From Rhizobium sophoriradicis (GTDB lineage: Bacteria > Pseudomonadota > Alphaproteobacteria > Rhizobiales > Rhizobiaceae), in contig NZ_RQIH01000025.1 of assembly GCF_003939025.1 (NCBI RefSeq), positions 1 to 64,000 of the forward strand: 64,000 bases of DNA, in the 5' to 3' direction. A program made the translations under genes and the position numbers. Positions 55,618-63,286 of this stretch are shown here, piece after piece (positions within the stretch are counted from its first letter, which is position 1; each line of letters begins with the position of its first letter). Under the pieces are notes generated by a model, which searched no databases, had not been told where the DNA came from, and saw nothing but the letters and a program-made list of their open reading frames with translations.

Positions 55618-56498
55618 GCTACCACCCCTTCGAGGCCTTCCAGATACTTTAGCGCAGCCAGTCGCAACGTCTGAGCGAGTGTGCCGTCAGAGCGGAAATC
55701 CCCTTCGAAGACGTCGATTTCGGTAAAAAGCTTCAGCGCCTCAATTGCGCCTTCTCGGCTCGGAGCGGCGCCTTTCCATTCCCGCAACGCGTCTTCATGT
55801 TTCTCGTACATATCCGCCGCGATTTGATCTTCGTTTTCCTTCGTGAAGGTTTCGATTGGCATCTCGCGGAAAGCCCTTAGGCCATCTCGATAGGCGATAA
55901 TTTTGTCGCGCAACGCATCAGGCTTTCTGAAGCCGGGAATCTTGTACATCGTGTGGATGCCGTGTTCATTGAGCGCGACCTGAGCGATTTGCAGATCTTC
56001 GTTTGCGCGCAAAAGAGCGGCAGCTTCAGAAAGCAATCCATCCAGTTTCAGCACTGCTTCCGGACGTGGATCGTGTGTCGGCTTACTTGATTCCTGCTCC
56101 TCGTCTCGCGGTAGTTGGGATAGATACCCGCCAGCCATGGCGTACTTATTGACGGTGTTCATAAAGCCGACTTTATGACCGCGTGTGGCGCCCGCCTCCA
56201 TATCGAGCATGATCGAGCCGAGCAGCGAGGCGTTGCCGACGTTATGGTGCTTGCCGATGAAGGCGATGAATTCCTCCGCGAGGCGCCGCCCGAGGTCCGC
56301 ATCGGCGCTGTAGTTGCCGCTGCGGGGTACATCGGCCCAATAGTCGTAGCCTCCTCCGTCTTCACGCTTCTTCTTGATGAAGGAAAGACCCTCGTGGAGC
56401 GGAGGCGGCCCAACTAAGCATGGTTCCTCGTCCTCGCACGTCGGGGCAGAGCGCCCGAAGTCGGAAACGGTTTTTTTGCGAAGGGTTTTGGTTGCCAT
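55614..56498 (-). CDS. Unknown 294-residue protein
   Basis: Soluble, with no recognised domain. Notable segments: YDYWADVPRSGNYSADADLG, EFIAFIGKHHNVGNASLLGS (looks like a helical substrate or nucleotide pocket), and a charged helical C-terminal half (ENEDQIAADMYEKHEDALRE). Starts one base after the stop of the gene at 56500. By size and context a phage or plasmid housekeeping gene; no function assigned. Confidence 0.6.
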   Translation of the reverse strand: MATKTLRKKTVSDFGRSAPTCEDEEPCLVGPPPLHEGLSFIKKKREDGGGYDYWADVPRSGNYSADADLGRRLAEEFIAFIGKHHNVGNASLLGSIMLDMEAGATRGHKVGFMNTVNKYAMAGGYLSQLPRDEEQESSKPTHDPRPEAVLKLDGLLSEAAALLRANEDLQIAQVALNEHGIHTMYKIPGFRKPDALRDKIIAYRDGLRAFREMPIETFTKENEDQIAADMYEKHEDALREWKGAAPSREGAIEALKLFTEIDVFEGDFRSDGTLAQTLRLAALKYLEGLEGVVA

Positions 56499-56499
56499 T

Positions 56500-56847
56500 T
56501 CAGGCGCTCCTTTTCACGATGGCGATTTGGTTGAGAATGTCGGCTCGGTCTGCGCTGGTCTGCATCCGCCAGGGGCGAGCATCGATGCGCATCAATTCGG
56601 TGTTCAGTTCCAGCACGCGGTCGGCTGCGCGTTGCTGGAGGGTCTTTAAGGTTTCAGCGACCTTCCATTTCGCAGTCATCCATGCGGACTTGAGGCATCG
56701 CGAGAGTGACTTGCGACGGGCTTGGGCATTGGTCGGGCGGGAGTTCGCCCAGTCTCGGCGGTAGAGCTTCCACGCATGGGACATGATGGCGGCGCGGTCA
56801 AATTTTGGCATGCCTTCGGCGGCGGCCAGAATCACACTGTCCTGCAT
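56500..56847 (-). CDS. Unknown 115-residue basic protein
   Basis: Helical and basic: DRAAIMSHAWKLYRRDWANS, then RKSLSRCLKSAWMTAKWKVA. The HAWKLYRR segment followed by SLSRCLKSAWMTAKW recurs in short phage proteins I have seen, function unknown. Part of the leftward operon that starts at 57070. Confidence 0.55.
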   Translation of the reverse strand: MQDSVILAAAEGMPKFDRAAIMSHAWKLYRRDWANSRPTNAQARRKSLSRCLKSAWMTAKWKVAETLKTLQQRAADRVLELNTELMRIDARPWRMQTSADRADILNQIAIVKRSA

Positions 56848-56869
56848 CGCTCAATCTCCAGTGTTTGTT

Positions 56870-57070
56870 TCAGTTGGTGAAGTCGCCAGCTTTCCAGACG
56901 CCGCGGTTCAAGCCCCACTGCTCATCTTCCAGGATGGCCTGTACAAGTTCGGCGAGGGCAAATGCCTCTTTCGATGACCTGTCGTCGTCGAGGACGGCCT
57001 TCGACAAGCCCAGCAACTTTGCTCTGTCTTCCGGATATGCGCTGAGGGGCTTCACTTCGCTCTCGTCCAT
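56870..57070 (-). CDS. Unknown 66-residue acidic protein, first of the leftward operon
   Basis: MDESEVKPLSAYPEDRAKLL onward; helical, acidic. The ATG at 57070 is preferred over a TTG at 57079; AAGG lies ten bases upstream. The start is 13 bases from an operator (57083-57099), so this operon is probably repressed by the divergent XRE gene. Confidence 0.5.
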   Translation of the reverse strand: MDESEVKPLSAYPEDRAKLLGLSKAVLDDDRSSKEAFALAELVQAILEDEQWGLNRGVWKAGDFTN

Positions 57071-57082
57071 CTTGTTCAAACC

Positions 57083-57136
57083 TTACACTTTTGATATAAG
57101 CTAATCACAGGTGCCAAGTCAACACTTTTGATGTAA
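57083..57136. promoter_or_regulatory. Twin operators in a divergent promoter
   Basis: Two 17-bp sites in the same orientation, 37 bases apart (centre to centre): TTACACTTTTGATATAA (57083-57099) and CAACACTTTTGATGTAA (57120-57136). They share ACACTTTTGAT-TAA, with partial dyad symmetry TTACA/TGTAA. They flank the promoter gap between the leftward operon and the XRE gene, the layout of a phage-type switch. Confidence 0.7.
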
Positions 57137-57147
57137 GGTTATTTATT

Positions 57148-57384
57148 TTGTGTCTCTCTGCAGCTCAATGCCGCGCAGCTCGTGCCCTTTTGGGATGGTC
57201 GCAGGATCAACTGTCCGTGGCGTCGAAGGTAGCGAAAGCCACGATAGCGAATTTTGAGGCTGGGAAGCGGGCACCCTATGAGCGAACGCTTGCGGACATC
57301 CGGGAGAGCCTAGAGGCGGCCGGCGTAACGTTCATCGCACAGAACGGCGGGGGCGCAGGAGTCCGTCTCGCAAAGCCGGAATAA
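57148..57384 (+). CDS. XRE-family helix-turn-helix repressor
   Basis: 78 residues, almost all DNA-binding domain: QCRAARALLGWSQDQLSVAS, VAKATIANFEAGKRAPYERT, then LADIRESLEAAGVTFIAQNG. This is the compact XRE type frequent in rhizobial phages and islands. The start is TTG at 57148; no in-frame ATG exists nearby. It lies 12 bases beyond the second operator, so self-repression is likely. Confidence 0.8.
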   Translation: MCLSAAQCRAARALLGWSQDQLSVASKVAKATIANFEAGKRAPYERTLADIRESLEAAGVTFIAQNGGGAGVRLAKPE

Positions 57385-57396
57385 CAAGGGGGTGCA

Positions 57397-57561
57397 ATGG
57401 CTCTTGTCGAACTGACAGAAAACCAACTCCGGACACTCAGGGCCGCGCTCGTGCATATCGTCGAAGAGATAGAGGACGACGCCGAGGATCTGATCGGTGT
57501 CACCCGATGGGAAGTCGAAGAATTGCGTCGATATCTCACGGTGAAAGAAACACCTGCCTGA
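57397..57561 (+). CDS. 54-residue acidic protein after the XRE gene
   Basis: MALVELTENQLRTLRAALVH continuing through an acidic EEIEDDAEDLIG stretch; two helices. AAGGGGG precedes the ATG at 57397. The stop codon lies inside the first copy of the palindromic repeat. Probably co-transcribed with the repressor; role unknown. Confidence 0.55.
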   Translation: MALVELTENQLRTLRAALVHIVEEIEDDAEDLIGVTRWEVEELRRYLTVKETPA

Positions 57562-57638
57562 CAAAACTGACTTTACTGACAAAACCCTTCCTGAAGACGT
57601 CTGCGAGGAGGTTTCGTCAGTTTTGTCAGTTTTGTCAG
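57558..57638. repeat. Palindromic repeat, copy 1
   Basis: Left arm: three 9-nt units CTGACAAAA, CTGACTTTA, CTGACAAAA. Right arm: GTCAGTTTTGTCAGTTTTGTCAG. The loop is about 30 bases. Same design as the copies at 58805, 59954 and 60318. Starts inside the stop codon of the preceding gene. Confidence 0.8.
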
Positions 57639-57726
57639 GACCGTGCTACGCTCGGATATTATTCCAATCCTGACGCTCAATTCGATGGATTGATCGTGCC
57701 TCTACGGCGAACGCTCTCCGCAGAGA

Positions 57727-58212
57727 CTACATCTGAGGCTCTTTCAGCTTGAGTTCCGCCTGCTCGATGGCTCGCTCAGCATTTGCTGCAGCTTGCTCTC
57801 GCCCAACATTGGTCATTCCGGCGCTCGGGACGTTTGCTTTTAACAGTCGCGGCGATTGAATTCGCCACATCCAGGTTCCAGGCGCCTCGCCAACAGCTAC
57901 TCCCACGGTGGCCAAGACCTCGCTTTCGTTGTCCGCTCTACAAGTAAAAAACGAAGACTGCTTTTCCGGAACTCGCAGCCAATGAAAAGCCCGGCCAGCG
58001 AAATCTATCGCCGATCGAGTGCGCCCTTCTCTGATGAGAAATTCATCCAGTGTGGCTGCGTCGAGTTCTTTGCCATCGAGCTCATAGTGAAAGAGATAGT
58101 CGCCGCCGAGAGCACGTAGGGCCTCTTCGTGATCCACAAGTTCATGCGCGGTCTGCGATTCAAAAACCTCCATATGTCCACTTCTCGGAATCGCCTTAAG
58201 TTTAAATCGCAT
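57727..58212 (-). CDS. Unknown 161-residue protein
   Basis: Soluble protein: RFKLKAIPRSGHMEVFESQT, YHYELDGKELDAATLDEFLI-type segments, SSFFTCRADNESEVLATVGV. GGAGG lies six bases before the ATG at 58212, so the longer frame to 58269 is not used. No family recognised. Read toward repeat copy 1. Confidence 0.5.
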   Translation of the reverse strand: MRFKLKAIPRSGHMEVFESQTAHELVDHEEALRALGGDYLFHYELDGKELDAATLDEFLIREGRTRSAIDFAGRAFHWLRVPEKQSSFFTCRADNESEVLATVGVAVGEAPGTWMWRIQSPRLLKANVPSAGMTNVGREQAAANAERAIEQAELKLKEPQM

Positions 58213-58399
58213 TATGAACCTCCATATATTGTTCGTCTCATATATCGGCGTGACGATCAAAGCCGGCAAGAGGCTTCCCCATCAGGCTCAAAAACGGTGG
58301 AACGATCACATCTAATGTGTGTGTTAACAATACCTTTATATGCAATTTGACGTCGCAACGGAATCTGCGATGATGACCTCGGGCAACTGAGGGGTTTCC

Positions 58400-58762
58400 G
58401 TGAAAATGATAAAATCTATTACAATTGCGCTTGCCATCGTCGCGGGTGTTTCGTCCGTTGCTCAGGCAACATGCTTTGGAACCGGGTCATTCCGGACATG
58501 CAGCGACAGCAACGGTAACACTTACAACATTCAGAAGTTTGGCAATTCCACCAACATGCAGGGCTATAACGCTGAAACAGGCTCTAGTTGGTCGCAGAAT
58601 TCGCAGACGTACGGAAATTCGACGTACACCACTGGCCGCGCTGCCGATGGCAATAGCTGGAACATGAATCAGCGGCGCATAGGCAACACGACTTTCTATT
58701 CGGGAACTGACTCGGATGGGAATTACTTCAGTGGCTCGTGCGGTGCTTATGGTTGCAACTGA
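58400..58762 (+). CDS. Small secreted protein with internal Gly/Asn/Ser/Tyr repeats
   Basis: 120 residues: signal peptide 1-23 (IALAIVAGVSSVAQA), then a Cys pair (CFGTGSFRTC) and about three ~25-residue repeats around (D/A)GN(T/S)(Y/W)N(I/M)...(I/F)GN(S/T)T, ending SCGAYGC. No Lys and few charges: probably an extracellular beta-rich or disulfide-linked protein. GTG start with GAGGGG six bases upstream. The gap before it (58213-58399) is AT-rich and probably promoter DNA for both flanking genes. Confidence 0.6.
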   Translation: MKMIKSITIALAIVAGVSSVAQATCFGTGSFRTCSDSNGNTYNIQKFGNSTNMQGYNAETGSSWSQNSQTYGNSTYTTGRAADGNSWNMNQRRIGNTTFYSGTDSDGNYFSGSCGAYGCN

Positions 58763-58804
58763 GGTGTTCCAGCCAATTCGTTTCGGGCAGGCCAAGTAGC
58801 CAGA

Positions 58805-58853
58805 ACTGACTTTACTGACAAACCGGGTTTTGTCAGTTTTGTCAGTTTAGTCA
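58805..58853. repeat. Palindromic repeat, copy 2
   Basis: Compact copy: CTGACTTTA, CTGACAAA, a short loop, then GTTTTGTCAGTTTTGTCAG and TTTAGTCA. Between two rightward genes. Confidence 0.8.
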
Positions 58854-58937
58854 TCCGACTTATTTTCAACTCTCGCGGTTTTCCTCTTGCGAAATTGCAA
58901 CCTTGTCTTAGGCTGCGCGAAGAGGTTAGGGAGACTC

Positions 58938-59420
58938 ATGAGACTACTAATATTGCTCGCGCTGGCTGCCGGCGCCCTGTCGTCGTGTGCAGCATCTAGT
59001 TCAATGCGCACCGCCCAGAATGAAATCATCATCAAAACACGCGCGGCGCCGATCTGCGGCGACACAGGCGCGATGAAGGTGGCAGCAAAGCAAGCTGCGA
59101 TCGAGACGATTAAGGCGGGCTATGACCGCTACATCATCGTCGGCCAGGCAGGCGCTGACACAACGCGAGTTGTTCAGATGCCCGGCTCCTACACGACCAC
59201 CGGAACGGCAACGGTCTATGGAAACACCGGATATTACAGCGGCAATACGGTCTACAATCCCGGCCCAACGTTCGTTACTGGCGGGCACAATCAGGACCTT
59301 GCGGTCCGAATGTTTAAGGAAGGCGAGCCCGGAAGCCAGAATGCACTTTCTGCCAGGGATACCCTCGGACCAAAGTGGGCGCTGATTGTCCGCGACGGCA
59401 TCAACACCTGTGCAGGGTAG
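58938..59420 (+). CDS. Predicted lipoprotein
   Basis: 160 residues. N-terminal lipoprotein signal with lipobox ALSSC (Cys about residue 17). The mature part has an ICGDTGAMKVAAKQAAIETI helix, YDRYIIVGQAGADTTRVV, and a Tyr/Gly/Thr-rich stretch (TTTGTATVYGNTGYYSGNTV). GGGAG precedes the ATG at 58938. Likely anchored in the membrane facing the periplasm. No function assigned. Confidence 0.65.
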   Translation: MRLLILLALAAGALSSCAASSSMRTAQNEIIIKTRAAPICGDTGAMKVAAKQAAIETIKAGYDRYIIVGQAGADTTRVVQMPGSYTTTGTATVYGNTGYYSGNTVYNPGPTFVTGGHNQDLAVRMFKEGEPGSQNALSARDTLGPKWALIVRDGINTCAG

Positions 59421-59434
59421 CGACCGGAGGTACT

Positions 59435-59917
59435 GTGCGCACCTTTGTTATCTGGCTGTTCTACATCTTCATCGACCTTGTGGTCGCTTGCCTTGCCACC
59501 TTGCTAAATGATCAGCAGCCCTCCCTGCCGTTCCTTGCCACACTCGCCATTCTTTGGCTTGGGCTGCCGCTCGTGGGGCTCCTGTCGCTCCTCAAATTCT
59601 GGCTGGCCTACTGGCTCTTCTTACGCACTCGGATGGTGCGGTTCTACAAAGCCGAGATGTACAAATTCAAATTCCCTTCAACCAACGGCCACTTCGCGTG
59701 GAACCAATACCTGGAATATGTGATGACCGACGCTTCAGCGAAAAAGGAAGCCGCTGTGAAAGCAGGTGTGTTCGTAGGAGAAATAGAGGGATTCCGGACG
59801 ACACGTCCTTTCACGATGTTCATCGCAGCGCAATCCAGCTTTGAACAGGCCATGAGCGAATATCAGGCGCCGCCATCGACGAGTGGGCTGTTCGAACGCG
59901 CGAGGCACGTTGAGTGA
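59435..59917 (+). CDS. Unknown protein with two membrane spans
   Basis: 160 residues. Span 1 about 2-22 (FVIWLFYIFIDLVVACLATL), span 2 about 31-60 (PFLATLAILWLGLPLVGLLS), then a cytoplasmic domain (WLFLRTRMVRFYKAEMYKFK onward). CGGAGG lies five bases before the GTG at 59435. Fourteen bases after the lipoprotein gene, so probably one transcript. Confidence 0.55.
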   Translation: MRTFVIWLFYIFIDLVVACLATLLNDQQPSLPFLATLAILWLGLPLVGLLSLLKFWLAYWLFLRTRMVRFYKAEMYKFKFPSTNGHFAWNQYLEYVMTDASAKKEAAVKAGVFVGEIEGFRTTRPFTMFIAAQSSFEQAMSEYQAPPSTSGLFERARHVE

Positions 59918-59953
59918 CAACCGCAATCGCGGCGCCGCGGGCTGGTTCAAGGG

Positions 59954-60014
59954 TGACCGACAAAACCGACTTTACTGACTAAACCGGTTTCCCGGCTGTG
60001 TCGGTTATTCACTG
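59954..60014. repeat. Palindromic repeat, copy 3 (degenerate)
   Basis: CCGACAAAACCGACTTTACTGAC, then AAACCGGTTT, and a right part CGGCTGTGTCGGTTATTCAC. Left and right CTGAC units are changed to CCGAC/GTCGG together. Its end overlaps the stop of the minus-strand gene at 60009. Confidence 0.65.
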
Positions 60015-60230
60015 AAGCGATCGACGATTGAGCGTCTTGCCCTCGGTGACAATGGCGTCACCTTGCCGAACCGGCGCCACGGTGTGCAGGACGTACTCAA
60101 TCTTCTGACCGTTAGGATGATTTACGGATGGGCGAGAATTTTGGACGCCAGCGAAGTCCCCCGGCTGCAGTCTCACTCCCTCCACCTCGCAGTCCTGCAC
60201 CGCTCTCAGCCTTACGTTCACTTCTGCCAT
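60009..60230 (-). CDS. Unknown 73-residue protein
   Basis: Beta-rich small protein: MAEVNVRLRAVQDCEVEGVR, LQPGDFAGVQNSRPSV, KIEYVLHTVAPVRQGDAIVT. GGAG lies before the ATG. The sheet pattern and size recall small SH3-like folds, but I cannot assign a family. Confidence 0.5.
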   Translation of the reverse strand: MAEVNVRLRAVQDCEVEGVRLQPGDFAGVQNSRPSVNHPNGQKIEYVLHTVAPVRQGDAIVTEGKTLNRRSLQ

Positions 60231-60317
60231 GTTGGGCTCCTACCTTGCGTCTGATTGACGGACTTAGAGTCGGCCTTGAATTCAGCAAGGGGACGCATGA
60301 AAAACTCGTAGCCGGCG

Positions 60318-60375
60318 CTGACAAAACTGACTTTACCGACAGAACCCGTTCTGTCGGTTTTGTCGGTTTAGTCAG
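60318..60375. repeat. Palindromic repeat, copy 4
   Basis: CTGACAAAA CTGACTTTA CCGACAGAAC, loop CC, GTTCTGTCGG TTTTGTCGG TTTAGTCAG. The innermost arm CCGACAGAAC/GTTCTGTCGG is perfect and differs from copy 1 (CTGACAAAAC) at two positions on both sides, so pairing is conserved. Confidence 0.8.
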
Positions 60376-60483
60376 TGCAACATCCAGCCTTTTCAGGTGT
60401 GGAGTCGATCGGCATCCGCCGTCATGATGGAGGCTGAAACGGGCCGCCGACATCTTGCGCGGAGCCAAGCCTGGAGACGCATT

Positions 60484-60774
60484 ATGACCGTTATCGACAC
60501 CGCCACACTGCTCGAAGACGCTGCCAATCGAATCGCAGATGTTTCCCGGCCGGACCTGCAGATCATGCTCCGTCGCACCGCGCTACTGTTGCGAAACTCC
60601 GGATCGATCGCATTTGACGATGACATGGAAGAAGCTCTGCGGGATCTGTCCGGCGAATTCGGCAAGACGCGCAATGACATGATCAGGTTTATCGTCAGGG
60701 AGTGGATGGAGAAGAACACCTATCTGCCGGTGCACGAGTTGGACGAAGATGGCGATGTTGATGGGAGTGCCTGA
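60484..60774 (+). CDS. Unknown 96-residue protein
   Basis: Helical, acidic: TATLLEDAANRIADVSRPDL, QIMLRRTALLLRNSG, LSGEFGKTRNDMIRFIVREW. The last helix pair resembles a ribbon-helix-helix or small phage protein. GGAG upstream of ATG 60484; the frame before it has no site. Confidence 0.5.
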   Translation: MTVIDTATLLEDAANRIADVSRPDLQIMLRRTALLLRNSGSIAFDDDMEEALRDLSGEFGKTRNDMIRFIVREWMEKNTYLPVHELDEDGDVDGSA

Positions 60775-60826
60775 GCCGCGCTATCCTCGGAGCACCCGTC
60801 GTGCGAACCCGAAATGGAGCATCAGC

Positions 60827-61024
60827 ATGCCAACCCTCCCGCAGATGACCGGTTCACTGCATATCCACAATTTCTATATCGGAAAGCTGAAGGCAAAGCA
60901 GGAACAACTTTTTGACAGCGACCCCGACTTGGCGACGCTTCTCGACAATGTGACCGCCATCCTGTCCGAGCACGCTGAAGCGTTGGCTGACGACATCGCT
61001 GATATGGAAGCTGACGACAATTGA
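60827..61024 (+). CDS. Unknown 65-residue protein
   Basis: MPTLPQMTGSLHIHNFYIGK then KAKQEQLFDSDPDLATLLDN and an acidic C-terminus. TGGAG lies upstream of the ATG at 60827. Probably paired with the gene before it; not recognised. Confidence 0.45.
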   Translation: MPTLPQMTGSLHIHNFYIGKLKAKQEQLFDSDPDLATLLDNVTAILSEHAEALADDIADMEADDN

Positions 61025-61451
61025 GATGTGAGCGAGCCATCCCGGTACACAATCACCCAAACTGCCACGAACCTTCTCAGGCCGGTGAACAGCCCGAGAA
61101 ATGTGTTCGAAGGTGGCTCGACGGGCGGTCTAGTTCCGCGGTCGCGTTGCGGCGGAAGCCGATGTTTGCCATTTTTCCTGAAACAATAAGAGGATTGCGC
61201 ATTTGAAGCGTATGTCCGTCTCTCCCTAGGTCACCGCCTTTGAGCCCCAGCTCTTCCATCTCTGCCATTCCTTCACATCTTTAACGGCTTGCCGATCTGT
61301 TTTGGTGCGTCGTGCATGCCCGCTGGCGGGGTGCAGATTGCGCCCGTTACCATGCGAGCTAGAGGGCATCGAACGCCGGCGAGGAGGGGATTTCGCTGAA
61401 ACCTAAATAGCTGCGGCGGCAATAGTGCTGCACACCTCAAGGAGCAATCTT
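61025..61451. other. Intergenic stretch without a supported gene
   Basis: About 430 bases. A 63-codon minus-strand frame (61077-61268) has a purine-rich run touching its ATG, too close to act as a ribosome site. I see no hairpin with a T-run and no tRNA. Confidence 0.4.
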
Positions 61452-61604
61452 ATGATTCACAAAATCACTATCACCGGCCCGGCTGGCACTCTCACCTACG
61501 AATATCCGGCACATGTTGTTTCTGCGGCCACTCGGCATGCGTTCGACCTGTACCGACTTCACTTCGGCCCCCTGTTCGAGGCTACGACGACTTGGTCGCG
61601 CTGA
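61452..61604 (+). CDS. 50-residue protein
   Basis: MIHKITITGPAGTLTYEYPA, then a helical half ending ATTTWSR. AAGGAG precedes the ATG, and a terminator follows the stop. Function unknown. Confidence 0.45.
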   Translation: MIHKITITGPAGTLTYEYPAHVVSAATRHAFDLYRLHFGPLFEATTTWSR

Positions 61605-61621
61605 TCGCGGTGTTAATGCAG

Positions 61622-61648
61622 AATGGCGCCAAACGGCGCCGTTCTTTC
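61622..61648 (+). terminator. Terminator after the 50-residue gene
   Basis: AATGGCGCC/GGCGCCGTT stem (one G-U pair), loop AAAC, followed by CTTTCG. Fits a rho-independent terminator. Confidence 0.65.
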
Positions 61649-61726
61649 GTCACGACTGATTTTCCTGTGCTAACCCGTATTAACGTGCTGTAGGACAAAC
61701 GCCTTTCGCACTGGGTGGTCGTTCGG

Positions 61727-62152
61727 CTATCTCGTGACGCGACCTTCTAATGCTTCGATGCGCTCCAACAGATCCGTTGTCTCGACGGCCTTTCGTTGGG
61801 CCTCGATGATAGCAACGACGCTCTGAGCCTCGGATGGCGATATTTCCCCTTCCGTCACCGCCTTCAAGACTCCAGCGATGGCTCCCGGCATGTCCTTGGC
61901 CGTGTCGATTGTCGGAAGCTGGAACTGAACCGCACGAGGCGTCGGCGCCGGTCGAGGATGGATAAACGCGGCGGCCTTCTCGGCAGCCCAGTCCCGGCGC
62001 TTCTGGTCGGCGTTCTCATCCACCATTACCTCCAGCAGATATTCGAGGGGTGATTTCCCGGATCCGAGGATGTCAGCAGCCATCTCCGCCGAACGCTGAT
62101 TGAGCGTTCCCGGCTTCCGGCCTGCTCCTTTTCGTGCTCCACCTTTTGGCAT
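61727..62152 (-). CDS. Terminase-small-subunit-like phage protein
   Basis: 141 residues. It starts MPKGGARKGAGRKPGTLNQR, the Gly/Arg/Lys opening common to small terminase and DUF5681-type phage proteins, followed by helices (SPLEYLLEVMVDENADQKRR) and a C-terminal coiled coil (SPSEAQSVVAIIEAQRKAVE, LLERIEALEGRV). Such proteins recognise phage DNA for packaging. No large terminase is in the window. A general DNA-binding role is the alternative. Confidence 0.55.
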   Translation of the reverse strand: MPKGGARKGAGRKPGTLNQRSAEMAADILGSGKSPLEYLLEVMVDENADQKRRDWAAEKAAAFIHPRPAPTPRAVQFQLPTIDTAKDMPGAIAGVLKAVTEGEISPSEAQSVVAIIEAQRKAVETTDLLERIEALEGRVTR

Positions 62153-62203
62153 ACGTCGATTTTCTCTGATTGTTTTCTAACGGTGTTTCGCCCGTAGACG
62201 CCT

Positions 62204-62500
62204 TCACTTGCTGCGTGTCTTCCCGTTGACAGCGGCCAGAAGCGCGGAGACATGCTCGTTCGCAATTGCGGCCATTGCCGGGTCTATGCTCGCCTGCCGT
62301 TGTGGCGACGCTGCGATCAGGCGGATGACGAGGATATCCTTGCTCTCGGGGCTCGTATCCAAGCCCATCTCCGCAGCCTGCCTATAGGCGTCCTGCTCCT
62401 CGGCCTCGTTCACCACAAGACGAACGACCTTCGGGTATTCCTTTTTGGGGCCGGCGATCAGCTCCAGTTTGTTCAGGCGGGGGACAAGGTTACTTGGCAT
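62204..62500 (-). CDS. Unknown 98-residue phage-region protein
   Basis: MPSNLVPRLNKLELIAGPKK then EYPKVVRLVVNEAEEQDAYR. Short helical protein overlapping the next upstream gene by 11 bp. The 'LNKLE' opening is common in short phage genes next to the terminase. Function unknown. Confidence 0.5.
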   Translation of the reverse strand: MPSNLVPRLNKLELIAGPKKEYPKVVRLVVNEAEEQDAYRQAAEMGLDTSPESKDILVIRLIAASPQRQASIDPAMAAIANEHVSALLAAVNGKTRSK

Positions 62501-62771
62501 GGTGACTCCTGGTGCTGGCCAAATTGCGAAAGGATGCGATCAGACCCTGGACATCCATCTTCGTCATCCCTTCTGGCAGAGGCTCATCTGCGCTCACCGC
62601 ACGGGCCAGTGCTTCCACATAATCGGCCATTTTCACACCCGCTTCGGCCTCGATCCTCACGGCAATCGCCGCAAGCCGTGCGTCCAATTCCTCGTCGGTC
62701 AGGTGTTCATGAGGTCTGGCCGGATTGCGACCTTCCAGCTTGACAATACGGTCGAGGATGCTTCGTGCCAT
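62490..62771 (-). CDS. Unknown 93-residue phage-region protein
   Basis: MARSILDRIVKLEGRNPARP, then an acidic helix (EHLTDEELDARLAAIAVRIE). Similar opening to the gene after it, suggesting the two are diverged duplicates. Its ATG overlaps the upstream stop (TAATG). Confidence 0.5.
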   Translation of the reverse strand: MARSILDRIVKLEGRNPARPHEHLTDEELDARLAAIAVRIEAEAGVKMADYVEALARAVSADEPLPEGMTKMDVQGLIASFRNLASTRSHHAK

Positions 62772-63286
62772 TACTGTCTCTGCTTAGGTCCGATCTGAAA
62801 GGCGTAGTGGTGGTTCCGGCCGTCGTAGGACTTATTAACCCAGCCGAACCAGAGCTTGAGATAGAAGCCGCCGAACAGCGGCTGATCGCGCTTCCAGCAG
62901 AAGAAGCGCACGCCGTTGGCCGTCTCCATGACGTACCACTGATTTTTAGGGGCTTCGCTGATCTGCTGCTCAATGATGACGGTTCCGGCCGCAGGCATTC
63001 CGAGCAACCGCGACTGCCAGCCATGAGCCGGGTTCCTGCATATCCAGCACGTCCGCTGCCACCATAGTCGCCAACTGCTAAGACCACTTCTATAGCTTTT
63101 GACGCTCTGAGCTATCCCGCCGTCCAGGTCTGCATCGAGCGTTGAGAACCATTGCAGGACGCCGGGCAGGCGCGGGCCGCTGAGCAGCGATAATGCAGCG
63201 AGCGCCGGCGAGAAAACGTAGGCCATGAAGACGAACATCAGATTGACTGGGAGATAGAGCAGATAGCGCGCGAGGGGTTTGATCAT
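62771..63286 (-). CDS. Phage membrane protein
   Basis: 171 residues. N-terminal spans about 7-38 (LYLPVNLMFVFMAYVFSPAL), a Trp-rich cytoplasmic stretch (SSWRLWWQRTCWICRNPAHG), then a beta-rich domain ending KSYDGRNHHYAFQIGPK. I recognise this layout from small tail-end phage membrane proteins of Rhizobiales prophages; role unknown. Overlaps the preceding gene by 4 bp. Confidence 0.6.
   Translation of the reverse strand: MIKPLARYLLYLPVNLMFVFMAYVFSPALAALSLLSGPRLPGVLQWFSTLDADLDGGIAQSVKSYRSGLSSWRLWWQRTCWICRNPAHGWQSRLLGMPAAGTVIIEQQISEAPKNQWYVMETANGVRFFCWKRDQPLFGGFYLKLWFGWVNKSYDGRNHHYAFQIGPKQRQ

Noticed and set aside
57558..60375. Regarding the CTGAC repeats as a CRISPR array
   Set aside because: Units are 9 nt, arranged as inverted arms with gene-sized gaps; there are no regular spacers and no cas genes.
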